A stretch of DNA of 23,084 nt, from assembly GCA_023131935.1 (NCBI GenBank), contig JAGLYY010000122.1:1-23084 (forward strand), written 5' to 3'. The position numbers were made by a program, and so were the translations under genes. Source of the DNA: Spirochaetales bacterium. GTDB lineage: Bacteria > Spirochaetota > Spirochaetia > JAGLYY01. The notes under the pieces were generated by a model that worked only from the letters and a program-made list of their open reading frames with translations, was not told the DNA's origin and made no database searches. Shown piece by piece: positions 15,470 to 22,331 of the stretch. How positions within the stretch are numbered: position 1 is the stretch's first letter; each line of letters begins with the position of its first letter.

Positions 15470-16060
15470 TTAGTGGTGCCTTTTCCGGAGCACCTCCTCC
15501 ACATCTGTTAACGAGAGACCCATGTCGACGGTTAAAACTGTCAGGTGATAGAGCAGGTCGGCTGTTTCCTCCAGATACAGCTCCCTCCGGTCTTCCATTG
15601 CCTCAATAATAGTTTCAACAGCCTCTTCTCCTACCTTGCGTGAAATTTTTCCCCGGCCTTCAGAGAACAGCTTGGCTGTGTATGAACTTTCCGTAGGGTT
15701 TTCCTGCTTTTGCCTGATGATCTCTTCGAGACGGTACAGGAACCTGCCAAAGCCTTTGTTGGTGTCGGCAAAGCAGGTATCCGATCCTGTATGGCATACC
15801 GGTCCCGCGGGGTCCACCTGGATCAGCAGGGTGTCTCCATCACAATCCTCCCGAATTTCCCTGACATGAAGGAAGTTCCCCGATGTTTCTCCCTTCGTCC
15901 AGAGTTTCTGCCTACTTCTGCTGAAGAAGGTGACTACACCGGACTCCCTGGTTCTTTTCAGAGATTCAGGGTTCATGTAGCCGAGCATGAGCACTTTCCC
16001 CGTTTGATCGTCCTGTATTATCGCCGGTATCAACCCTTCGCTGTTATATTTCAGTTTCAT
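15470..16060 (-). CDS. hisIE: Bifunctional phosphoribosyl-AMP cyclohydrolase / phosphoribosyl-ATP pyrophosphatase
   Basis: Last gene of the his operon, 196 aa, catalysing steps 2 and 3. The HisI domain (about 1-104) has SRSRQKLWTKGETSGN, the metal-binding DCDGD at 72-76 and the zinc-cysteine segment VCHTGSDTC (88-96). The HisE domain (about 105-196) has EEAVETIIEA and EETADLLYHL. The fusion order HisI-HisE is the common bacterial one. The start chosen is ATG 16060, with AGAGGA 6 nt upstream; a TTG at 16075 would add five residues. The start lies inside the end of hisF (17-nt overlap). No terminator hairpin follows; the 81-bp repeat begins about 40 nt downstream. Confidence 0.95.
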   Translation of the reverse strand: MKLKYNSEGLIPAIIQDDQTGKVLMLGYMNPESLKRTRESGVVTFFSRSRQKLWTKGETSGNFLHVREIREDCDGDTLLIQVDPAGPVCHTGSDTCFADTNKGFGRFLYRLEEIIRQKQENPTESSYTAKLFSEGRGKISRKVGEEAVETIIEAMEDRRELYLEETADLLYHLTVLTVDMGLSLTDVEEVLRKRHH

Positions 16061-16829
16061 TTTCTTTCCTCTCAAGCAGGCGCATCGGCAGCCCCGCGGC
16101 GGCGAGGTACTCTTTTACCTCTACTATGCGCAATGTTCCGAAGTGGAATACACTGGCGGCAAGGGCCGCATCCGCTTTACCGAGGGCAAACACGTCATAA
16201 AAATCCGCCGGAGTTCCGGCTCCGCCGGAGGCTATGACCGGTATCCCCACCGATTCTGATATCCGCCTGGTTATATCGAGGGAAAATCCTTTTTTAGTAC
16301 CATCCCCGACCATGGAGGTCAGAAGGATCTCTCCTGCGCCTCTTTCCCAAATTTCAAGGCACCAGTCTACAGCCCGGCGGGAAGTCCGGTTTCTCCCTCC
16401 GTGCGTAACAACCATCCACTCGCCGTTATAAGGCCTGACATCAACTGCCACTACAACAGCCTGACTTCCAAGCTCTCCAGCTATGGCGGTGATGATTTCA
16501 GGATTATCCACAGCCCTCGTATTGATGCTTATCTTGTCCGCTCCGTATTCAAGCATCGATGCCGCATCTTTAACTGTACGTATTCCTCCCCCTACGGTGA
16601 AAGGGATGTTTATTACCCTGCTGACTCTTTTTGCCAGGTCTGAAAGAGTTTTTCGTTTTTCCACGGTTGCGGTGATATCAAGAAAAACGAGCTCATCCGC
16701 CCCTTCTTCCGCATAATGCGCCCCCAGGGTGACTGGATCCCCTGCATCCTGGAGGTTCGCAAAGTTAGTGCCCTTAACAGTCCGGCCGTTCATAACATCG
16801 AGACATGGTATTATTCTTCTGGTCAGCAT
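16044..16829 (-). CDS. hisF: Imidazole glycerol phosphate synthase cyclase subunit
   Basis: TIM-barrel cyclase subunit of IGP synthase, 261 aa, working with HisH in step 5 to make IGP and AICAR. Catalytic Asp11 (IIPCLDV) and Asp130 (VVAVDVRP) are present. Phosphate-binding loops are seen at VGGGIRT (about 79-85) and ASGGAGTPADF. The segment TSMVGDGTKKGF keeps Asp176, although the preceding Asp common at position 174 is Val. The start at 16829 overlaps the hisA stop by 7 nt, and the end overlaps hisIE, so translation is coupled across the operon. Confidence 0.96.
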   Translation of the reverse strand: MLTRRIIPCLDVMNGRTVKGTNFANLQDAGDPVTLGAHYAEEGADELVFLDITATVEKRKTLSDLAKRVSRVINIPFTVGGGIRTVKDAASMLEYGADKISINTRAVDNPEIITAIAGELGSQAVVVAVDVRPYNGEWMVVTHGGRNRTSRRAVDWCLEIWERGAGEILLTSMVGDGTKKGFSLDITRRISESVGIPVIASGGAGTPADFYDVFALGKADAALAASVFHFGTLRIVEVKEYLAAAGLPMRLLERKENETEI

Positions 16830-17539
16830 AGTCCGAGCTCCTTTGGGGTCAGAGTCCCCTCGTACAGCGCTTTTCCGACAATTACACCCTGGATGCCGAT
16901 ATCATTCAGGTTCTCAATATCGGAGTATCCACGGACTCCGCCGCTGGCAATGATATGGAATTCCGGGAAGGCACCCCGCAGTTCCCGGTAAAGCGCCGTA
17001 TCGATCCCTTCCAAGGTGCCGTCTCTGGTGATGTCAGTTACCATCACTTTTACAATCCCCTGGTTCTTCCAGTTATTAAGGTAGGGGATCATCTCCTCCC
17101 GGGTTTGATCTGTCCATCCGGATACTGCAATCATCCTCTTGCGGATATCCGCCCCGAGGATGACTCTGTCTGCCCCGTTTGCTTCAATGATGCTCATGAG
17201 AACCTCTGGTTCTTTTACCCCCAGGCTCCCTATTCCAATCATCTGGCTACCTGCTGAGAAAACCAGGTTGGCGGTTTCCCTGCTCCGAATTCCGCCGCTG
17301 TAGTCGATGATGAGGGAGGTACGTTCTCTTATTTCGTGAAGAACCTGCAGATGAACAGGATTTCCCTGCAGGGCGCCGTCCAAATCAACAAGGTGAAGGC
17401 GTTTGAATCCTGTCTGCTCGAATGCTATGGCCTGCTGCACGGGGTCAGGGTGGTAGACATTCACCTGAGAAAAATCTCCCCGGGTCAGGCGAACGCAGTT
17501 TCCCCCCTTTAGATCGATAGCCGGGATTACTTCAAGCAT
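16823..17539 (-). CDS. hisA: ProFAR isomerase
   Basis: Phosphoribosylformimino-AICAR-phosphate isomerase, 238 aa, step 4 of the pathway. It is a TIM barrel homologous to HisF. Catalytic Asp9 (PAIDLKGG) and Asp131 (LGADIRK) are present, with phosphate sites near SGGIRS (81-86) and ASGGVRG (198-204). The start at 17539 is set by AAAGGAG 6 nt upstream inside the end of hisH; the stops overlap by 8 nt (ATGCTTGA). The open frame extends further 5', but that region is hisH in another frame. Confidence 0.96.
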   Translation of the reverse strand: MLEVIPAIDLKGGNCVRLTRGDFSQVNVYHPDPVQQAIAFEQTGFKRLHLVDLDGALQGNPVHLQVLHEIRERTSLIIDYSGGIRSRETANLVFSAGSQMIGIGSLGVKEPEVLMSIIEANGADRVILGADIRKRMIAVSGWTDQTREEMIPYLNNWKNQGIVKVMVTDITRDGTLEGIDTALYRELRGAFPEFHIIASGGVRGYSDIENLNDIGIQGVIVGKALYEGTLTPKELGLC

Positions 17540-18128
17540 ATGATTCTCCTTTGAACAGAAAATTTGACAGGATATCCTGTCCAATGGTCCCGCTTTTTTC
17601 AGGATGGAACTGCAGAGCCAGAAAATTATCCTGCCGCATTGCTGCGCTGAAGGGGATCGAATAATCACATATTCCAACGGTTTGCTCTCCAACAGGCAGA
17701 TAATAACTGTGTACAAAATAGAGATAACTTCCCTCTTTAATCCCTTCAAAGCATGGATCCTGCAGGCTGTGGACGCTGTTCCATCCGGTGTGAGGGACCT
17801 TGGCTGAAGGGGGGAATCTCCGAACCGTTCCGGCAAGGATTCCCATACCTTCCTCATCCGCTTCCTCGAGATATTCCCCCAACAGTTGCATCCCCACGCA
17901 GATCGCAAGGACCGGCTGCTTCAGCCGCGGTATGAGATTGATCAGACCGTTTTCTCTTATAGAGGAAAGGGCTGATCCCGCATTGCCTACACCGGGAAAT
18001 ATGACCCGGTCTGCCTTCAGAAGTTCATCCGGATCATCGGTGATAACCGGTTCTACTCCCAGACGGTTCAGGGCGTTGGTAACTGATCGTATATTTCCGG
18101 CGTTGTACCGGATTATTGCTGTTCTCAT
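17532..18128 (-). CDS. hisH: Imidazole glycerol phosphate synthase glutaminase subunit
   Basis: Class-I glutamine amidotransferase that supplies ammonia to HisF, 198 aa. The catalytic triad is Cys77 (LAICVGMQLLG), His175 and Glu177 (LQFHPEKSG). The N-terminus MRTAIIRYNAGNIRSV matches the family's start. ATG 18128 is preceded by GAGGAA, and lies 8 nt after the stop of the triple-fusion gene. An open extension further 5' overlaps the HisB-coding part of the upstream gene and is not real. Confidence 0.96.
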   Translation of the reverse strand: MRTAIIRYNAGNIRSVTNALNRLGVEPVITDDPDELLKADRVIFPGVGNAGSALSSIRENGLINLIPRLKQPVLAICVGMQLLGEYLEEADEEGMGILAGTVRRFPPSAKVPHTGWNSVHSLQDPCFEGIKEGSYLYFVHSYYLPVGEQTVGICDYSIPFSAAMRQDNFLALQFHPEKSGTIGQDILSNFLFKGESYA

Positions 18129-18136
18129 CCTGTTCC

Positions 18137-21127
18137 TCACAAGGTACCTTTTGTGGAGGGGACCCCACCACCGATTCCTGTCTGCCGTACTGCCATCCCC
18201 AAAGCGCGTCCGAAGGCCTTGAAGATTCCTTCTGCCATGTGGTGTTCGTTTTCTCCCTTGCAGGAGATGTGAATTGCCGCTCCCGCAGCGGTTGAAAGAC
18301 TCTTGAAAAAATGGGGAAACATCTCGGCAGGCATCCCGCCGATCTGCTCCCGGGTAAAATGGGCATTCCATGCAAATTCGGGCCTGCCTGAGAAATCCAG
18401 GAGTACTTCCGCCGCTGATTCGTCCATTGGCAGTGAAAATCCGTATCGCCCTATATCTTTTTTCGAGCCAAGGGATTGGGTAATGGCCTCTCCAAGGCTG
18501 AGGGCGGTATCCTCGATGGTATGATGCTCATCAACCTCAAGATCGCCTTTTGCGATGATTTCCATGTAGCAGCCGCTGTGACTGGCAATCTGGGTGAGCA
18601 TATGGTCAAAGAAACCGATTCCCGTATCAATTACTCCCCTGCCGGATCGATCAAGTTCAACCCTTACCAGTATCTGTGTTTCAGTCGTTTGCCGTCTTAC
18701 TTCGGCCCTGCGCCTGGGTTTCTCAAATTGCGGGGTACTGCTGAACCGCGGCTGAGGGACGGCAGCAGATCTTAAGGATGGGCTTGTTTGGTCATGAAGG
18801 GCCTCAAGCAGCAGGATAATTTCCTCCCTGGTTCCGACGCTTATCCTGATCCAATTCTTTAGCCGGGGGTTTTCCGGCCAGTACCTCAGGGCGAAACCGA
18901 GTCTCTCCATGTCCCGGTAGATCTTTGCCGCTCCGTTTAATCGAAGGAGAAGGAAATTCCCTTCCGATGGGAGGACCTCTCTGACCACCGGCAGCTTTTC
19001 CAGTTCCTTTCGGAGAAAGCATCTGTTGTCCACGATTGTCCGGACCATAAGGTCCTTCTGGTACCCCCTGGACAGAGCCTTTACTGCCAGTCTCTGAGCC
19101 GGGCCGCTTACGTTGTAGGGCGGTTTAATGGAATTGAGAATACTTATCATCCCAGGATCCCCGAAGGCAAGTCCGATTCTCACTCCAGCCAGCCCCCAGG
19201 CTTTGGAAAGGGTCCTCAGGACGATCAGATTCCTTCTGAACCCTGTGATTTCAAGGACAGACCGGGCAGAGGAGAAATCGATATATGCTTCATCCACAAC
19301 CACCACACCGGGGAAGGAATCGATGAGGAGGGTCAGTTCATTTTCATGAATCACCATTCCCGTCGGATTGTTCGGTGAGCAGAGGAAAAGGACTTTCCCG
19401 TGGGTGTTCCTGAGGGCCCCGGTATCCAGGGAAAAATCATCCCTCAACGGGATTTCCTTCGTCTCCACCCCCTGAGACGCTGCCGATGTTGAATACATTC
19501 CGTAGGTTGGCGGGCAGGTGACGATTTTGTCTTTCCCCGGCTCACAAAATGCCCGGATGACCAGGTCGATCACCTCGTCACTGCCGTTCCCGATGAAAAC
19601 CGAGTTCATTGGTACGGAAAAAGTGCGGGAAACCTCTTCCTTTACTCTTAATTGCCTGGGGTCGGGGTACCGGTTGTTGCCCCGGCTTCCGGTAGATGAG
19701 AGGGGATTTTCGTTTCCATCCAGGAAAAAACGGATTCCTTCGGTTTTCTTGTGTCTGGCCGCCTGGTACGGTTTGACTTCTCTCAAATTCGGCCGCAGGA
19801 AATCTGCAGGAGAGAAGTCCTCAGTTTCCCCACCGGATCCGGATTGCTCGATGGCCCTGATACGTATCTCAACAGCCCGTTTGTGGGCCTCAAGCTGCTC
19901 CGCCCCGGCAATGACCATAACGGTCTCTCCGAGGGAGGCCAACCCTCTGGATGTCAGTTCCTGAAAGCTGATCGATTTCTCAAAACTACTGACTGTAAGA
20001 CCTGAAAATGCCCGGGCGGAACCGCCGGTAGGCAGGGTATGATTCGGCCCGGAAGCGTAATCTCCCGCCGCCTCCGGGCTGTACTGTCCGAGGAAGACCG
20101 ATCCGGCGTTTCTGATTTTTCCCGCCATAGTCCCGGGATTGGAAACCTGGAGAATGAGGTGTTCCGGCGCGTAGTTATTGACCGCATCTATGAGTTCTTC
20201 TTCGGTTCTGAAAAGGACAGCAGCCGAGGAATCCTCTGAGGCATTTATTAACCGGAGCCTGGGCAGGGTTTTTTTCTGTTCCGCCATTGCGGCGATTACC
20301 TTTTCAGCCACGGTCTTCACGGTGGTGAAGAGAACTGCCTGGCTGTCGGGACCATGCTCCATCTGGCTTAAGAGATCTGCGGCTGCAAAATCCGGCCGGG
20401 TGCTATCATCCGCCACTACCGCAAGCTCGGAGGGGCCCGCCGCCATGTCGATGGCCGTCCCTTCCTGACTGACCAGGACCTTGGCTGCCGTAACATACCT
20501 GTTTCCCGGACCGAAGATTTTATCCACCGCAGGAATACTCTCTGTGCCGTAGGCCATTGCACCGATCGCCTGGGCCCCTCCGCAGCGGTATACCCTTTCT
20601 ATCCCCAGAAGGGAGGCAGAGTAAAGGATGGCGGGGTGGATTATTCCGGAAAGTCCCGGCGGAGTAGTAAGGACGATCTCCCTGGCGCCTGCGATCCCCG
20701 CCGGAATACCGAGCATCAGGACTGTGGAGATAAGGGGTGCTGATCCACCGGGTATATACAGGCCGACACGGTCTATTGGTATTTTTTTTTGCCAGCACCG
20801 TATCCCTTTGACGGGGAAGGCCTGAAATTCGCCCTCCCTCTGGTATTCGTGATAGGTCCGTATATTCTTTTCCGCCTGTTGTATCGCCTTTTTTAAAGTT
20901 TCCGGTGTGTTCCTGCACCCTTCCTCTAACTCTTCACGACTCACTCTGATAGTATCAATGGAGACACGATCGTATTTCAGACTGAGATCCTTGAGAGCTG
21001 TATCCCCTTTTTCCCTGACCTTCTGCAGAATATCCGCAGTTTCGGAGAAGAGCTCCCGGCTCAAAGGGGCAGGACGTTTCAGAGCTTTTTGAAGGTCTGT
21101 TTTGTCAGGATACTGCAATAGCTTCAT
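18137..21127 (-). CDS. hisDCB: Trifunctional fusion: histidinol dehydrogenase - histidinol-phosphate aminotransferase - imidazoleglycerol-phosphate dehydratase
   Basis: One uninterrupted 996-aa frame holding three complete enzymes. HisD (about 1-430) has zinc/catalytic Gln255, His258, Glu322-His323, Asp356 and His415; it oxidises histidinol to histidine. HisC (about 438-780) starts at FLRPNLREVKPY and has LDGNENP, the SPNNPTG segment and PLP lysine Lys642 (TLSKAWGLAG). A Ser/Pro-rich linker (781-805) leads to HisB dehydratase (806-996), with DTGIGFFDHM, DEHHTIED (866-873), the second EHHMAEG (961-967) and the TGIGGGVPSTKGTL end. It covers steps 6, 7, 9 and 10; phosphatase step 8 is absent. 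The HisB part is the monofunctional type, without the phosphatase domain of E. coli HisB. RBS AGGAGG is 4 nt upstream; hisG ends 8 nt before. No frame break or internal stop was seen. Confidence 0.95.
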   Translation of the reverse strand: MKLLQYPDKTDLQKALKRPAPLSRELFSETADILQKVREKGDTALKDLSLKYDRVSIDTIRVSREELEEGCRNTPETLKKAIQQAEKNIRTYHEYQREGEFQAFPVKGIRCWQKKIPIDRVGLYIPGGSAPLISTVLMLGIPAGIAGAREIVLTTPPGLSGIIHPAILYSASLLGIERVYRCGGAQAIGAMAYGTESIPAVDKIFGPGNRYVTAAKVLVSQEGTAIDMAAGPSELAVVADDSTRPDFAAADLLSQMEHGPDSQAVLFTTVKTVAEKVIAAMAEQKKTLPRLRLINASEDSSAAVLFRTEEELIDAVNNYAPEHLILQVSNPGTMAGKIRNAGSVFLGQYSPEAAGDYASGPNHTLPTGGSARAFSGLTVSSFEKSISFQELTSRGLASLGETVMVIAGAEQLEAHKRAVEIRIRAIEQSGSGGETEDFSPADFLRPNLREVKPYQAARHKKTEGIRFFLDGNENPLSSTGSRGNNRYPDPRQLRVKEEVSRTFSVPMNSVFIGNGSDEVIDLVIRAFCEPGKDKIVTCPPTYGMYSTSAASQGVETKEIPLRDDFSLDTGALRNTHGKVLFLCSPNNPTGMVIHENELTLLIDSFPGVVVVDEAYIDFSSARSVLEITGFRRNLIVLRTLSKAWGLAGVRIGLAFGDPGMISILNSIKPPYNVSGPAQRLAVKALSRGYQKDLMVRTIVDNRCFLRKELEKLPVVREVLPSEGNFLLLRLNGAAKIYRDMERLGFALRYWPENPRLKNWIRISVGTREEIILLLEALHDQTSPSLRSAAVPQPRFSSTPQFEKPRRRAEVRRQTTETQILVRVELDRSGRGVIDTGIGFFDHMLTQIASHSGCYMEIIAKGDLEVDEHHTIEDTALSLGEAITQSLGSKKDIGRYGFSLPMDESAAEVLLDFSGRPEFAWNAHFTREQIGGMPAEMFPHFFKSLSTAAGAAIHISCKGENEHHMAEGIFKAFGRALGMAVRQTGIGGGVPSTKGTL

Positions 21128-21135
21128 ATGTCCTC

Positions 21136-21993
21136 CTAAAACATAATCTTCTCGATCGGAAGGACGAGAATCCCCTCTGCTCCGCAGTTATGGAGCCGTT
21201 CGATATTGTCCCAGAATGCTTCTTCGGGGATGACCGAATGAAGGGAACTCCACCCCTTCTGAGCAAGGGGCATTATGGTCGGGCTCTTGAGGCCGGGGAG
21301 TATGTTGATAACCTCATCTATTTTCTCGTCAGGAACGTTAAGGAGAATGTATTTAAAAGCGTCCGCCCGCTTGACGGCTCGAATTCTAAGAAGTAGCCGG
21401 TTGGCCAGTTCCAGTTTCGAGGGGGAGAGGCCCCGGTTCCGTACGAGTACCGCGGAGGAGTGGAAAATAGTTTCCACCTCCTTGAGCCCGTTGAACAGCA
21501 GGGTGCTTCCTGTGCTTACAAGATCGCAGATAGAATCGGTCAGGCCGATGGCAGGTGCAATTTCTACGGATCCGCTGATTTCGTGAATTTCAGCGTTTAC
21601 CGAGTTTTCTGCCAGGAATCTTGAAAGAAGATACGGGTAGCTTGTGGCGATGATCTGCCCTTCGAGATCATTAACCCCGGTGTAGGATTTTTCCCGTGGT
21701 ACGGCAATGGACAGCCGGCATTTTCCGAAGCTCAGATTCTCCATGACCGGGAGATCCATCCGCTGTTCTTCGATTTCATTTCTGCCGACAATGCCGATAT
21801 CGGCGACACCGTCCATAACGTACCCAGGGATATCGTCGTCCCTGAGGTGGAGAATCTCCAGAGGGAAATTGTCTGCCGGGCTCTTCAGCTGTCCGCTGTT
21901 CTTCGGGAAGTGAATTCCGCAATCCGCAATTAGTTTCAAAGAGCTATCGTTTAATCGCCCTTTCTTCTGCACAGCAATTCGTATCTTTTCCAT
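21136..21993 (-). CDS. hisG: ATP phosphoribosyltransferase, long form
   Basis: First enzyme of histidine synthesis, joining ATP and PRPP; 285 aa. It is the long form: a two-lobed catalytic part (about 1-210) and a C-terminal ACT-like regulatory domain (about 212-285, VPDEKIDEVINILPGLKSPT...), the usual site of feedback by histidine. No HisZ partner is needed. The PRPP loop is DLVSTGSTL (157-165), and DIGIVGRNEIEE lies at 65-76. ATG 21993 has GAGGAG 5 nt upstream, just after the attenuator T-run. It is first in the operon, and its stop overlaps the SD region of the fusion gene. Confidence 0.96.
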   Translation of the reverse strand: MEKIRIAVQKKGRLNDSSLKLIADCGIHFPKNSGQLKSPADNFPLEILHLRDDDIPGYVMDGVADIGIVGRNEIEEQRMDLPVMENLSFGKCRLSIAVPREKSYTGVNDLEGQIIATSYPYLLSRFLAENSVNAEIHEISGSVEIAPAIGLTDSICDLVSTGSTLLFNGLKEVETIFHSSAVLVRNRGLSPSKLELANRLLLRIRAVKRADAFKYILLNVPDEKIDEVINILPGLKSPTIMPLAQKGWSSLHSVIPEEAFWDNIERLHNCGAEGILVLPIEKIMF

Positions 21994-22010
21994 ACTCGCT
22001 CCTCAGGCTG

Positions 22011-22040
22011 AAAAAAAAAGGCCTGCATACCGCAGGCCTT
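22011..22040 (-). terminator. his attenuator terminator
   Basis: On the minus strand AAGGCCTGC (22040-22032) and GCAGGCCTT (22026-22018) make a 9-bp stem with a 5-nt loop, followed by an unbroken T-run (22019-22011, nine T; the first two also pair in the stem). It lies between the His-rich leader peptide and hisG, 17 nt before the hisG ATG. This is a strong intrinsic terminator; read-through must be needed for operon expression. Confidence 0.93.
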
Positions 22041-22043
22041 GAA

Positions 22044-22059
22044 GGAAATGTTGATTTCC
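22044..22059 (-). promoter_or_regulatory. Small hairpin in the his leader
   Basis: GGAAAT (22059-22054 on the minus strand, read 5'-3') pairs with ATTTCC (22049-22044) around a 4-nt loop, just between the leader-peptide stop and the terminator stem. It may be a pause or spacer hairpin of the attenuator. The pairing is perfect but short, so the role is inferred. Confidence 0.4.
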
Positions 22060-22061
22060 GG

Positions 22062-22130
22062 CTACCTACATCGCATGCACCGTTCGAAAGGAGAAGTATG
22101 ATGGTGATGTTTGCAAGTGTACCCGTTCAT
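22062..22130 (-). CDS. hisL: his operon leader peptide with four consecutive His codons
   Basis: A 22-residue frame beginning MNGYTCKHHHHTS and ending ERCMRCR, stop TAG. His codons 8-11 (CAT CAC CAT CAT, positions 22109-22098) are consecutive. A weak SD (AAAGAG) lies 6 nt upstream. The terminator follows 22 nt after the stop. When His-tRNA is scarce, a ribosome stalled at codons 8-11 would leave codons 18-20 (TGCATGC, 22079-22073) free to pair with GTATGCA (22030-22024) in the terminator loop and 3' arm, preventing termination. When His is plentiful the ribosome covers that segment. The logic is that of enteric hisL; the frame and structures are seen, the mechanism is inferred. Confidence 0.9.
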   Translation of the reverse strand: MNGYTCKHHHHTSPFERCMRCR

Positions 22131-22162
22131 GATCAACTCTTTAGAAGTTTCTACTCGGAGAA

Positions 22163-22191
22163 ACAGTAGCAGAGTATGTATATTATGTCAA
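22163..22191 (-). promoter_or_regulatory. Candidate his operon promoter
   Basis: On the minus strand a perfect -35 TTGACA (22191-22186) is followed at 17 bp by TACTGT (22168-22163), a weak -10 but with an upstream TGC, giving an extended -10 form. Transcription would begin about 25-30 nt before the leader peptide ATG. Confidence 0.5.
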
Positions 22192-22197
22192 TTGGAT

Positions 22198-22216
22198 TTT
22201 CCATATATTATGGAAA
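22198..22216. promoter_or_regulatory. Perfect dyad just upstream of the his promoter
   Basis: TTTCCATA (22198-22205) and TATGGAAA (22209-22216) are a perfect 8-bp inverted repeat with a 3-bp centre. It ends 7 bp upstream of the -35 element, a typical activator or repressor position. The bound regulator is unknown. Confidence 0.45.
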
Positions 22217-22331
22217 GGGCACGGGGAGAGGGGCAAGGAAAAGTTTCTTTTTTTCACAGGGGGACATGGGTTTTCATAGATACATCACGCTAAGGTTGAT
22301 CGTCAAGGCATCGAAATTGATGAATCGTTAA

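Noticed and set aside
17540..17908. Long 5' extension of hisA
   Set aside because: It lies in hisH in another frame; the SD and family N-terminus place the start at 17539.
22091..22110. Plus-strand AGGAG followed by ATG within the his leader
   Set aside because: It is the complement of the His codons; the frame it opens has no plausible product or context.
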